From assembly GCA_019009955.1 (NCBI GenBank), contig CM032228.1, positions 75,248,501-75,312,500 of the forward strand: 64,000 bases of DNA, given 5' to 3'. Position 1 is the stretch's first letter, and the number at the start of each line of letters is the position of its first letter. The notes beneath the pieces were generated by a model. The model did not search any database, was not told where the DNA came from, and worked only from the letters and a program-made list of their open reading frames with translations. Source of the DNA: Riptortus pedestris. Taxonomy: Eukaryota; Arthropoda; Insecta; Hemiptera; Alydidae. The translations under genes and the position numbers were made by a program. Of the stretch, positions 26,441-38,269 are shown one piece after another.

Positions 26441-27080
26441 GAAATGGGTAAATACCTAGAGTAATGCAATGTCAAAAGGCTTTTTATTTTACGCAGCTAA
26501 TTGTGAATCATGTAATGAAAATTTCTAAAACAATCACATTACCTTTAACGTTATCATAATGGCCTTGCTCAAGAACGCTAAAGAGGGCTATGATAACTCT
26601 GGCTATTATTCACATTGAATTCGTCGTATTTTGAATAAAGGCAACGAACAATAATAATTCATGATGAGTAATGAAGTTTCTGACCTAGTCGGGATATTTG
26701 CCTAACAATATATCCCGGCTACGTCAGAAACTAAGCACATTTCTTGTGGATAGTTTTTCATTAGCCATTTTTGATTAATTTTGATTTTTGATTAATTCTA
26801 ATTCAAGAGTATGCATCACGAATTGGGAAAATATTTAAGGAAACAACGACTGCAAAAAGTATCCCATTTCACCAATAGTTTCATGTTTTCCCATAGTTAA
26901 CAATGATCATGTGGCTTCAGCTGCAGAAGGTCGGAGGATAATCATACAATGAATAAATAAGTAGCGTCCAATTTGGTAAAACTGCTCACTATGAGACTTG
27001 AGAAAGATGTGAGACTGGAAGACCAGTAAAGAATAGAAGAGAAAGATGCCATATTTTGACTCTCTCAAATCCTTAGAAAA
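26441..27080. other. no gene recognised
   Basis: AT-rich spacer. Near 26685-26730 an imperfect inverted repeat reads GTTTCTGACCTAGTCGGGATAT / ATATCCCGGCTACGTCAGAAAC. Confidence 0.4.
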
Positions 27081-27521
27081 GTCCGCCACGCAGGTGCTGC
27101 TTAAACTAAGCTGAATACCCACGTGAAGTTATACAATAGAGAAATCTCCATAAGACAGCCAAAAAGTTACGGCAAATGGCCGAACTAGCTTTTGGCGGGA
27201 AATTCAGTCATCCGTTATCGGCCCACAATTTATAAAAATGCAAATATCTCAGTTAGTATTCAAGATAGAGAATAAATGTATAAAACAATATTTATAGTAC
27301 ATTTAATTTACAATAAGATTGGTTCTATACAATTTTTTGATCCGACGTATGGTAACGGAGATATTGCAAATTTTCGAAAATCTCTCCCTCTAAACCCCCC
27401 CCCCCTTCCACTAGTCCGATTTCAGCCATTAACGAACTTGATCTGTCTTTTTTGCATAAAAGGTTTAAATATCGAGTTTGGTAACGATCAAACAAAAATT
27501 GCGACCGCTAGAGCGTTAACA

Positions 27522-27583
<62 letters not shown>

Positions 27584-27705
27584 TATAAAATTTTGAACGG
27601 ACCTCATTTTCGTCATCTCCTGGGTAGGATCGATGGACATTTGAAGAAATTTTTCGCAAATCGCACCATGAGTACGACCTCAATAGCTGATTTGCCTAAA
27701 GGGTT
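27081..27705 (-). mobile_element. HINE-like element, complete
   Basis: GTCCGCCACGCAGGTGCTGC at the left, a run of C at 27397-27406, the inverted GCGACCGCTAGAGCG, (AT)n 27529-27578 and CTGATTTGCCTAAAGGG at the end. Another copy begins within about 6 bp. Confidence 0.65.
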
Positions 27706-27710
27706 GATTT

Positions 27711-27884
27711 AAGCCCCTCACACAGGGGCTGCTTAAACTAAATAGATTTTCCACGTGCTGTTAAGACACACTATTGATCTCATCATGTAATTACTATTTC
27801 TAAGAAAAATCCCATGAGCAGAAGTGAGAGTTTACTGAAGGCTCAAAAGCAGTAAGTGCGCATAACTCGCTTAATATTTAAGCT

Positions 27885-27949
<65 letters not shown>

Positions 27950-29571
27950 AATACAACAATTGTAGAGCATCAATATATTGGTTCTATCAGACGATTGGGT
28001 CTCTTAACATTTTTCGATACTTTGATTTTGAATCCCCCTTCTCCCGGTCCGACTTCAGCCATTATGACTATGAAAATTATTGTTGAATTAAACTGTTAAA
28101 AGTATGGTATAGATCAAATAAAAATATTCGAGCTAAGAACGTAAAATTGAACGTCATCTCACAACGTAATTCCATGAATCTCACACTCAAAAGTGTAATG
28201 AATACAACATTTGGTAATTAAGCGTGGAATAAAAAATATAATAAGAACTTATTGTCAATAATACATGAGCAGGAGAGGGGCTTTACTGAAGGCTGAAAAT
28301 TAAGAATAGTAAATGTCTAGGTTAATATTCAAGATAGAGAAAATATGGATATAACAAAATTTATACAATATTACATTTACAATAACATTGGTTTAATACT
28401 ATTTTTGATCCGACGTATGATAACCTAGACTTTAAGAATTTCCTCTCCTCTAACCCTCCACTGTTCCGGTTTTGACCATTAACGAACTTGATCTTTAGTT
28501 TAATCTTTAAACGACAAGGCTGTGACCCAGGACAAATTTGACAAGTAGGTGTCATACATGACACCTACCTGCCATATGCATATTTTCCATTTTATTCTGC
28601 TCAGAATCACTCTTCTTGTCTCAAAATAACATTTAGAAAAGTTAAGAAGAATAGTGTGTGCGTGTGCTTGTGATATACGCCCCCTCCCCCCTCATCACCA
28701 ATGAGAGCTTAAAATGAAATATTAAATAAAAATATACAAAAAATATGTTTATAGTATAATAATATATTATGTAATATTTATTATATAATAGCATACTATG
28801 TAATACCTTTACTTATTAAATAAATAAGCAAATAAGCATTTATTAGTAGGATATTATTATTATAAATTATAAAAATATACCTAAGTATTAAAAATTATAT
28901 ATAAATATTAACATCCATAGTAGAAAAAAAAAATCATGGACACTCATTTATAAGGAAAATAATTAAAAAAAAAAACAAAACATGAAACTATTCACTTGAC
29001 GATTCGTTATTGGGAAAACATTCAGGGAAACCATAGTATACTATGTGTTCACCCCAAATAATTCATTGGCATTTACAACAAAAACGGGCACCTCTTCATT
29101 TTTTTTTTTTATTATTTATAAATTACCATCACTATATTCCATTTGTCTTAAAAGTTCATTACTAATCTCATCTTCAGTGATAAATAGCCAATTCAGTGAC
29201 ATAGAAAATTTACAAAAGGGAAGTTAAACAACAAGGCTGTGTCAAATACGACACCAACCGGCACAAACACTCCGAATAAGTACGAAAAATGGTGGAGGAC
29301 AGAGCATGTAATGACCATGACATGTAGTTGACTATTGAATACGAGGATATTAAGCACACCAGTCTTGTCCTGTTTGTTACAAGCCCATGCGTGTACAACG
29401 TACGGCATATGTGTCATGTATGACACAGCCTTGTCGTTTAAAGGTTAACGTAAAACGTTTATATATATTACAGTTTTGAACGGAACTCAATTTCGTCACC
29501 CCTTGGATAGGAGACATGAAGACATTATTCTAAAGTTGTGTCACAATTAAAACCTCATTAGCCGATTTCCA
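27711..29571 (-). mobile_element. HINE-like element, older, with nested TTAA insertions
   Basis: Starts CCCCTCACACAGGGGCTGC directly after the previous copy. It includes an extra (AT)n (27890-27944) and the TGATCCGACGTATGATAAC block. After the insert 28504-29444 it resumes at CGTAAAACGTTTATATATAT, then GAACGGAACTCAATTTCGTC, and reaches CCTCATTAGCCGATTTCC. The piggyBac element lies in the TTAA at this left end. Confidence 0.55.
28504..29444. mobile_element. TTAA-flanked non-autonomous element, 941 bp (piggyBac-type)
   Basis: Flanked by TTAA on both sides (28500-28503 and 29445-29448). The ends TCTTTAAACGACAAGGCTGTG and (reverse) CCTTTAAACGACAAGGCTGTG match at 20 of 21 positions. Near each end is a TGTCATACATGACA palindrome. 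The HINE around it is interrupted cleanly. An internal third copy of the end motif (TTAAACAACAAGGCTGTG, 29224) suggests a rearrangement. A tiny minus frame (29116-29202, MSLNWLFITEDEISNELL) might be the N-terminus of a lost transposase; this is only a guess. Confidence 0.65.
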
Positions 29572-29825
29572 TTAACCCTTCGCAGGTCGCTAAGCCGTCC
29601 GTTGGACGGCAAACAGGTGTTTTGGTTGTTATTAGGAAATGGAAATTTCCGTTGGCTTTACGGGGTACAGTTATTCTACCTGTTATTCATCCCCTACAAT
29701 AAAAGGGTAAAAGTGAATCTCAGTCGTTCCATGAACAGTCAACAGTGAACATTGAAGTGAACAGTTGTGTCCTGCCGTCCGTAATACGTCTAGCGCCTGG
29801 TGGTGTAATTGAAATTGTCATCAAA

Positions 29826-31728
29826 ATGTAAGTAAGAATTGAAGTTTTTTCTCCCAAGTTTTTACTTATTGATATTTATCTTTATTACTATTAAAATACG
29901 AATGTTTACAAGGATTTATAATTGTATTTTGCAAGAAAGAAAGCTTGTTTTCATTCATTTAGGACGTTGCATTTTTTTAGACAATTTATAAACGACGGCT
30001 AAATTGTTACTTATTTATAACATTCACGTATTTCCATTTACATAAAAAATAAAACTGCAACCAATAAAATTTTTAGTTTCAAATAAAAATGCACATGCGT
30101 AAAGTATTTTTTCAGAGATATTTAGTCTAATTCGCATGATTGTTATAAATATACACTAATTCATATTTATTTATATTTACAGGTCCCATTTAGTACGACT
30201 AGAAGACATCCCTAGAGTTCTTCAAGAACTATCGGATGAAGAAAAAGCTCAAGCTGCTGGGGTTGAGGGTGATTTCGATCTTCATGTAGAAAGCGATAAT
30301 GATCTGAGTGACGAGGAAATTCATCAAAACTATATTGAAAGTGACACAATGGATTCGAGTGATTGTGAAAGTGAAGATAGTAGTGATAAAATACTTAGTA
30401 GTGATGAACCTTTCTTTATTGGAAAAGATAAGACCACAAAATGGAAAAAATCTCCCTACTCTAAGTCAAGAAAGACTCCAAAGAAAAATATAGTAAAAAT
30501 TCTACCTGGGCCGAAGAAATCACACATGGATTTTACAAATATTGCAGGTGCGTTTTCTAAATTCATAAATAGTGAAATGCTTGATGAAATTGTAAACTGT
30601 ACAAATATACACATAGGAATTGTTAGAGATAAATACGCCAGGGAGAGAAACTGCAGGCCTACTTCAAGAGTGGAAGTTTTGGCTCTATTAGGGCTTCTTT
30701 ATTTGATTGGGTTGAAAAAACAACACCATACAGATGTAACAGAAATATGGGCGACGGATGGAACAGGCTTAGAAATTTCAAGAGCAGTGATGAGTTACAA
30801 AAGATTTCTATTCCTGCTCCGATGCATGAGGTTTGATGATCTTTCAACAAGAGTAGAGAGGCGAAAAACTGACAAGTTAGCTCCAATTCGCTCAATATTT
30901 GATAAGTTTGTTCAAAACTGCAAGAACTCATATGAAATGAGCGAATTCTTTACTATCGACGAGACTCTAGTACCGTTTAGGGGACGTTGTTCCTTCATCC
31001 AATATATCCCATCAAAACCAGCCAAATATGGTTTGAAAATTTTCACGTTGGCTGATGCTAAAATGTTTTATACGGGGAACATGGAAGTGTACGTTGGGTC
31101 TCTACCTTCAGGACCATATCAATCTTCAAATAAGCCTAAAGATATTATCCATCGGCTTTTAGAGCCTGTCGAAAACCACAACCGAAATTTGACAACGGAT
31201 AATTGGTATTCGAGTGTCGATTTAGCTGAAAGTCTTTTACCAAAGAAAATTACGTTCCTGGGCACCCTGAGGAAAAATAAATCTGCTATCCCTCCAGAAT
31301 TTTTGCCAAATAAAACGAAAGCAGTAGGAAGTTGTCAGTTTGGCTTTCAAAATGATATGAAAATGGTGTCTTATACAACAAAAAAAAATAAATGTGTAGT
31401 TTTGATTTTATCGATGCACAATAACGATGAAATCAACAAAGAAACCAACAAACCAGAAATAATCATGGACTACAATGCAACTAAAGGAGGAGTTGATACG
31501 GTCGACAAGTTGTGCTCGGGTTACTCAGTAAAAAGAGTAACGAGAAGATGGCCGATGGTAATTTTTTATCATATCATGAATATAGCTGGGATCAATACAC
31601 AGATATTGTTTTCTTCAGTATTACCAACAGAAGCTCCTGATCGAAGAAGTATCTCTCAAAAATCTAGCTCAAGATTTGATGAAGGAACAATTGTATGCCA
31701 GGTCAGAGATAAAAAATCTTCCCATTGA
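29826..31728 (+). CDS. PiggyBac transposase (DDE_Tnp_1_7), one intron in the start codon
   Basis: Cut-and-paste transposase acting at TTAA. Exon 1 would supply only AT of the start codon (29826-29827). The intron 29828-30182 has GTAAGT and TTTACAG borders, and exon 2 gives G plus the body, starting MSHLVRLEDIPRVLQELSDE. This adds 56 residues to the longest unspliced frame from 30349, giving 515 residues to the TGA. Residues 1-80 are acidic, as in the family. Catalytic aspartates appear as FTIDETLVPFRGR (D260), TTDNWYSS (D340) and KGGVDTVDKLC (D439 and D442), matching the D268, D346, D447 and D450 pattern of the moth enzyme. Near residue 490 the frame seems shifted: LKNLAQDLMKEQLYARSEI reads in the +1 frame (31655 on), and the TGA at 31726 results. 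The protein therefore lacks its C-terminal Cys-rich domain unless frame is restored. Likely inactive or altered. Confidence 0.88.
29828..30182 (+). other. intron of the piggyBac transposase gene
   Basis: GTAAGT donor and TTATATTTACAG acceptor, 355 bp, AT-rich. The donor G is also the G of an ATG whose next codon is TAA if unspliced. The intron must therefore be removed to give a long N-terminus. Confidence 0.7.
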
Positions 31729-31965
31729 CGTGAAAGCTTTTACCCGAAAAGAGCTATTGAAGATGTCGAAGAGACTGCTACATCTTCAGGCGCAGTTCCC
31801 AAGGAAAAGCGGCTAAGAGGTGCGTGTAAACAATGCAAATCAAGAAAATCAAACACTACAAAGACATGTGAAAAGTGTTCAGCGTTTGTGTGTGGGAAAC
31901 ATTCCAAAACAATGTGTGAAGATTGCTTGAATGCCATCGAAGGAGTTAGCGAAGGCAGTTCGTAA
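31729..31965 (+). pseudogene. C-terminal cysteine-rich domain of the piggyBac transposase, detached
   Basis: In the same frame as the main ORF after its TGA, 78 residues to TAA. It has CKQCKSRKSNTTKTCEKC, then CGKH and CEDC: the C-x2-C, C-x2-C, C-x2-H, C-x2-C pattern of the DNA-binding domain that recognises piggyBac ends. The intervening residues around 31655-31740 make better sense in the +1 frame, so a pair of compensating indels is likely. Confidence 0.75.
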
Positions 31966-31997
31966 TATATTGTGTAATATTTATGTATTATTTGCTC

Positions 31998-32058
<61 letters not shown>

Positions 32059-32514
32059 TAGTAATATAGTATTTTGACACATAAAAACTTGATTAGTAAT
32101 AAGAATAACACATATTTTGTTTCCCAATTCGATTTTTTTTTCATCTCATTTGAATTCATTAAAAAATTTTTTTTACTTAAGTTGACGAACGTGTTAAAAA
32201 TAATTATACTTTGTTGGATATCAAAATATTTTTGCATAAGCCATATATATGTGCAAAATTGATTTAGTTAATTATAAATGTTGAACAAATTTTGTTTTTG
32301 AATTTTAAATAAATTCATATATGATTTTCAAATGGGTTTTTTTTTTTTTTTTTTTTTTTTTTTACCTATAAATGAACAATCTTATAATTACAGCAAGTAA
32401 ATTCATCATTAAGAGTCAATTGGTAAGTGAAATAGAACAAAAGATGTACGCCGTCCAAAATACGGCTAGCGCCTGGTGGTGTTACAAAAACCTTAGCGAC
32501 CAGCGAAGGGTTAA

Positions 32515-32932
32515 GGTTAATTTGGTGACACACATCTAACTCGGTTAATATCTGACCCCCAACATGTTATTATATGTAAAATTTGTATCGATAGTTATAT
32601 GTCAATAGTTCTAATATGCGTGTTATATATTTATATCAAGTTATTTGTTTTATTTTTTAGCGTTAAGTAAACCAATCAACCGCATCCGGTTTTCATGTTA
32701 TTCTCATTATAATTTGATAACGTCTCAATAAAAATCAAGCTCAAAATGAATCAGTAGCGATCACGTACTAAAGAACCCTGCATGGCCTGAAGCTCGGATG
32801 ACTCAAGTACTTAACTCAGTGACTCATCAATAGATAAATGCCTCATCACTTTTCAGGGAATCATATAATTGTTGTTGCAAAGCAGGATCAATTTGTCCAA
32901 TGTTTCCAGACCTGTTTTCGCTTCCAGAATAA
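32515..32932. other. no gene recognised
   Basis: Spacer right of piggyBac, with weak resemblance to HINE internal sequence near 32540-32560. Confidence 0.35.
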
Positions 32933-33014
32933 ATTCCATTTCCCGTTAGTGGAAATCAGCAGTACTTCTATTTTGCACTTAATCATACCTGGTAGATGAT
33001 GAAAATGACGTCGC

Positions 33015-33054
<40 letters not shown>

Positions 33055-33430
33055 ACTTATTAATTAACGCTCTATCTGCAATTATTATTTACCTACAATT
33101 AGATATCAATATCGTTAAAGACTGAAATCGGACCTAGGGAATCAAAACAATCATTGAAGTATCTCCGTTATTAGAAGTTTGGACGAAAAATGTTATAACA
33201 AATCTGTTGAAAATGTTATATACATCTTTTTTATTCTGAACATTTCTCTCTACTTGAAAATTGACAAAGGTCTTGTATATTTCTCAATGGACCTTTACAA
33301 TTTACTTGAATAAATGTGCATTGTAAATATTTTATGCTATAAATCTTAGATTTTTATTTGATCGATACCATACTCAATATATAACCGTTTCATATAAAAC
33401 TGAAGTTAAGTTCGTATTTGCCAAATCTGG
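32933..33430 (+). mobile_element. HINE-like element, old, left part
   Basis: Degenerate left end (ATTTCCCGTTAGTGGAAATC), GATGAAAATGACGTC, (AT)n 33016-33051, and then the AAATCGGACC and ATCTCCGTTATTA blocks. A second block (TTGATCGATACCATACTC) lies at 33358-33376. Confidence 0.45.
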
Positions 33431-34465
33431 AGTCGGTTAATAGGTTTACAGCTGAAAATACGAATTCATTATTGCTCATGAATACCTATGCCAAGATACC
33501 TTCATTTTATCTTGTAGTCTGGAAATAGCCAGTGTTTGGTGATTAGTTTAAGGAGAATTCTTCAGTGGTAAGTATAATATGTTTATAATAATAGCTGGAA
33601 AGATCATTTAGCAGTAGTGAGAGCAAATAAATAACAATGGATAAATGGAGTTTAGAGATTTAAAGAATTCATCCTTTATTGTTTACTTAGGGAATGAATT
33701 GGACCCTGAAGTAATGCTTTTGAAACCTTGAAAAATTCAGTGGTATAAATGAAGCCCATTGAAGAAGTTATTTTATATGTATGTAGTAAAGAAATATTAC
33801 TAAATCCATAGGTTGGTCTTAGGGTCCATTTGAATATATTAGCAAATGAATGTCACCATTAGTTTTACTCAGAAGAACTTGTACTTTCAAGGGCGGTTGC
33901 GTGTCTTTTACAATCTTGGTGAATTAACGTCAGTAAATATTAGTGTTTATTTATCTCTCAGATCCTTAGTTGTTAGCTCCAAGCAATCATTGAGAGATAA
34001 TGAAGCAAATTTCCCGATGCAAAGTAGACCGTTAGCTCCAGAAGTAGAAATTGTATCTTGGAAGTATGGGATTCGTTGAGAACAAGCTATGGCCTATTGT
34101 ATGTGGGTTGAGTGTATAATAACAGGAAAATTAAATAATATATAATACAATTTTGATTTACCGTCTCATACATATATCTTAGCAATCAAATAGGGCAATT
34201 CTGCATACACATCTAGCAGTCAAGCATGGTCGATGTCAAAATATTTTCATTTTCATAGTAGCAGTATAAAATCACATTACGATGTCACAATTTAAAAAGT
34301 GTAGGAATGATGAATGTAAAAAAATGGAAATATCAGACAGGCTGATTTAGATGCACTGGTCAAAACAAAGATGCTGAGGTTTATTCCATTGAAAATTAGA
34401 TGTTTCTAGTTTGAATTTTTGGATAAGGGCTCGCCATAAAACCCAAATATAATTAATATATTTGG
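33431..34465. other. no gene recognised
   Basis: No motif or repeat could be assigned. Confidence 0.4.
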
Positions 34466-34595
34466 GGGCTCAGGTTAGCCATGTGAGTTGAGGCGTCGGT
34501 CTTAATCTCAAATGGTAAACCTAGAGTGGCGAGTTCGATTCCAACCTGGACAATAGGAATTTATTTAGTAACAAACTCATTAAATGAAATGTAAC
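34466..34595 (+). mobile_element. tRNA-derived SINE copy, best head region
   Basis: GGGGCTCAGGTTAGCCATG is followed about 60 bp later by GAGTTCGATTCCAACC, a good match to the Pol III B box GGTTCGANTCC in tRNA-like setting. Other copies share the same body. It lacks a clear tail here. Confidence 0.6.
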
Positions 34596-34724
34596 GTCCA
34601 AATGTGATTCACCTGCTTCTACTCACGTCAAATAATTAGTACATTGTGTGATTGCAGGTTTCACGTTATGGACTCGAACATGTTTATTATACCACCTGTA
34701 CCATACTCAATATTTATCCTTTTC

Positions 34725-35069
34725 ATTCTACTCTAAAGGTCATATTCGTTAATGGCTGAAATCATACAACGAATAGGCCGCGGGGATCGAAAATACTGAA
34801 TGTGTCAGTTATTATGAGTCGGATCTAAAAATATTATAGATCCAACATTTAATTTTCTATTATACAATTGTTGTTCAATACATCCTTTCGTTACTCAAAT
34901 ATTCCACGAGTTATTCGTTCTTATTTGTTTACAGACTTCAGTATATCCCCATTTTTACTTAGCTACTTTTGACGTAGAAATATAGAAAAAATGGCGAGAT
35001 AAGATGACTAGTGTTTCATATCAGTACGTGGGAAATATGATTAGTTTATACAGACTCTCTGAGACGGAC
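34725..35069 (+). mobile_element. HINE-like right part, degenerate
   Basis: AATGGCTGAAATCATAC, then TATTATGAGTCGGATC and a decayed right end GGAAATATGATTAGTTTA with GAGACGGAC before TTTC. It may be the continuation of the copy starting at 32933. Confidence 0.45.
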
Positions 35070-35188
35070 TTTCAATTCTGGAATATGTGACTAGTATCCG
35101 CAATTCAAGGCTGACAAACGTTTATGATTATCCAAGAATAATTGGTTTCTTCGTAATCAGCAAATTCATTAATCCTGTTAATGCTATA

Positions 35189-35262
<74 letters not shown>
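35189..35262. repeat. (TA)n microsatellite
   Basis: Long TA run against which the 5' end of a Helitron-like element begins. Confidence 0.95.
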
Positions 35263-35267
<5 letters not shown>

Positions 35268-36577
35268 GCAACCTCTGTCTGTACATTGATTTTTTCGCAA
35301 AATTTCACGATAACTTTTCGTTTCACATGTCATAGACACCATAACTGCATTTTGTTTCTTTGGTGTCTGTTTGTTTATTTGTTTGTTAGTTTGTTACCTT
35401 TTCACGCATAAACGGCTGAACCGAATTTTATGAAACTTGGTATGTATATTACTACTAACCCAACTTAGACTTTAGGCTATATCCTCTGAGACGAACAGTG
35501 AGAGTGGGGGTTATAAGGGAAGCCAGAAATTAAAAATAGCGATATTTCGTTTCCTATTGGTTTTGCGCCAAATGTGATCATAACAAAAGTTGTTTATTTT
35601 GTTATTTAGAGTCACTTTTGTTATATACACTTTTTTCGAATACCGAATTATAAACGAGATATACGCTAAAACCTATATCAGAAGTGAACAATTTTTTTTG
35701 GGACAAAAGACCCAACCGAAATAAATAAAACTCGGTATATGTACTAGCACAAACGCTTTCATTATAACAAGCCATACCAACATTTCTAGGGACGGGCAGG
35801 AGTGGGGGTTATTAGGGAAGCCAGAAATTAAAAATATTGGTTTTTCGGCAAATATGAACATAACAAAAGTTGTTTATTATGTTATTTAGAGCAACTTTTG
35901 TCATATTCATTTTTGTCTTTTAACAAATTATAAACGAGATATACACTATAAACTAAAGCGAGAGTCAACTATTTAATTGGGCGCTAACGATTAAACCGAA
36001 CTTAAACAAACTCGGTATGTCAATTAGCATTAATTCTTCCATGATTAAAGCTATATTAAAATTTTTAGGTTAGAACGGGAGTGGGGGTTATAACGGAGGC
36101 CTGAAAAAAAAATTCGCGATATTTCATTGTCTATTTGTTTTTCGACAAACATGCACATAACAAAAGTTGTTTACTTTGTTATTTAGATTAACTTTTGTTT
36201 TATACATTTCTCCAGGAACAATGTATGGAGCAAGTTTTTTGAGTAGAAATATTGATATGCTCAACAATTCATTCCAATTTGAACAATGAGGTACCTCACC
36301 TGGAAACATTAATTCAAATCTATGTTAATATTTTGTCCTTAATAACTGAAATCAATGCATTATGCACAGGAGACGGGAAATAAGACAATTTGGAGGACAG
36401 TGAAGACTTACATAAAAAATTAATTTTATTTTTAACAAATGCCAACAACAGGTATTAACCCTAAACACTGCGACGGGTAAATGTCAAAATATTGTGCAAA
36501 GTAAAGCCTTGCCAAAAAAATACCATCACCATTCAGCCTCACATCAATTCCCGGGCGAAGCCGGGTATCTGAGCTAG
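35261..36577 (+). mobile_element. Helitron-like element, complete (1.3 kb)
   Basis: Starts TAAAATTGCAACCTCTGTCTG in a TA tract. It contains three modules of 280-300 bp, each with GAGTGGGGGTTAT, ATTTCGTTTCCTATT-like and AACAAAAGTTGTTTATT blocks. It ends CCCGGGCGAAGCCGGG hairpin, TATCTGAG, CTAG, next to T of another TA run. The hairpin-CTRR-T end and A/T target are Helitron hallmarks. No 5' TC was found, and there is no RepHel, so the class is likely but not proven. Confidence 0.65.
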
Positions 36578-36587
36578 TATATATATA

Positions 36588-37790
36588 TAAAATTGTAACC
36601 TCTGTCTGTACATTGATTTTTTTCGCGAAATTTCACGATAACTTTTCGTTTCACAAGTCATTGACACCAAAACTACATTTTGTTTCTTTCGTGTCTGTTT
36701 GTTTATTTGTTTGTTTGTTTGTTAACTTTTCACGCATAAACGGCTGAACCGAATTTTATGAAACTTGGTATGTATATTACTACTAGCCCAACTTAGATTT
36801 TAGGCTATATTAATATTCTCTAAGACCAACAGGAGTGGGGGTTATAAGGGATGCTTGAAATTAAAAATAGCGATATTTCGTTTCCTATTGCTTTTTAGCA
36901 AATATGCACACAACAAAAGTTGTTTATATTGTTATTTAGAGTAACTTTTGTTATATGCACTTTTGCCGTATACGGAAGTATAAATGAGTTATACGCTAAA
37001 AACTATAGCGGGAGTCCACAATTTTATTTGGCACAAAAGACTCAACCGAACTAAACCAAACTCGCTATGTGAATTAATACTAATGATTTCCTTATAATAA
37101 GCCATACTAACATTTCTTGGGACGGGCAGGAGTGGGGGTTATAAAGGAGGCCTGAAATTAAAAATAGCGATATTTCGTTTCCTATTGCTTTTTCAGCAAA
37201 TATGCACATAAAAAAAGTTGTTTATTTTGTTATTTAGAGAAACGTTTTTTTTTATATACACTATGATCGTATACTGAAGTATAAAGGCGATATACGCTAA
37301 AAATTATAGCGGGAGACAACATTTGCATTAGGACTAATGCCTTCGTTATAATAAGCAATACTAACATTTCTAGGGACGGACAGGAGTTGGGGTTATAAGG
37401 GAGGCCTGAAATTAAAAATAGTGATTTCCTATAGGGGTTTCGGCAAATATGCACATAACAAAAGTTGTTTATTTTGTTATTTAGAGAAATTTGCTCAACA
37501 CTTCTTTTCAATATGAACTACCAGGTACCTCACCTGAAAAAATTAATTCAAATGTATGTCAATATTTTCTCCTTAATAATTCAAATCTATGCATAATGCA
37601 CAGGAGACGGGAAATATGACAATATGCAGGACAGTGAAGTCTTACATTACAAATGCCAACAACGGGTATTAACCCTAAACACTGGAACGGGTAAATGTCA
37701 AAATATTGTGCAAAGTAAAGCCTTGCCAAAAATATACCATCATCATTCAGCCTCAAATGAATTCCCGAGCGAAGCCGGGTATCTGAGCTA

Positions 37791-37791
<1 letters not shown>
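36588..37791 (+). mobile_element. Helitron-like element, complete, in tandem with the previous one
   Basis: Begins TAAAATTGTAACCTCTGTCTG only 10 bp after the CTAG of the previous copy, separated by TATATATA. Same modules and end (CCCGAGCGAAGCCGGGTATC, TGAG, CTAG). One stem-loop (36912-36952) has 10-bp perfect arms AACAAAAGTT/AACTTTTGTT. Confidence 0.65.

Positions 37792-37794
<3 letters not shown>

Positions 37795-37850
<56 letters not shown>
37795..37850. repeat. (TA)n microsatellite
   Basis: TA run directly after the CTAG end of a Helitron-like element. Confidence 0.95.
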
Positions 37851-37853
<3 letters not shown>

Positions 37854-38077
37854 GTGGGTTATAAATCAATTTTCTCACATTGTTTCGATTCACAGATCCC
37901 TGATAGCGCAGAAGCCCAGTTGAATGAAATGTACCATTCCTGGACATAAGGCTCACATGTTTGTAAGTATATGTTGTATATCATCTTGTAGGGGTGAAAA
38001 TTATGGCCAGTGTGTAAAATTCGCCTTACCTTTCTGGACGATATTCCAAGGGCAGCAGCATGTTTCCGCGCAGAGCG

Positions 38078-38269
38078 CGATGGAGACAAATATGGAAATA
38101 TCGCTATTTTTAATTTCAGGCCTCCCTTATAACCCCCATTCCTTTTCGTCTCAAAGAATATTCATATTGCCAAAAACCTAACCTGGGTTAGTAGTAATGT
38201 ACATACCAAGTTTCATAAAATTCGGTACAGCCGTTTACGATTCTATAAAGGATATACAGACAAACATTC

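Larger units (their letters stand above)
29576..32510 (+). mobile_element. piggyBac transposon, 2935 bp, both ends present
   Basis: TTAA occurs on both sides (29572-29575 and 32511-32514). Terminal inverted repeats are CCCTTCGCAGGTCGCTAAG and, reversed from the right, CCCTTCGCTGGTCGCTAAG, with 18 of 19 positions identical. GCCGTCC-GTT-GGACGGC forms a perfect inverted repeat just inside the left TIR (29594-29610). A ~35-bp subterminal block (GCCGTCC...TAGCGCCTGGTGGTGT) appears in direct orientation at 29774 and 32450. The interior carries a spliced transposase gene, then an (AT)n tract (31999-32054) and a T run (32339-32362). The near-identical TIRs and long open frame point to a fairly recent insertion. 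Confidence 0.92.

Noticed and set aside
30659..30931. Antisense frame in the piggyBac element
   Set aside because: It is the complement of the well-supported transposase frame.
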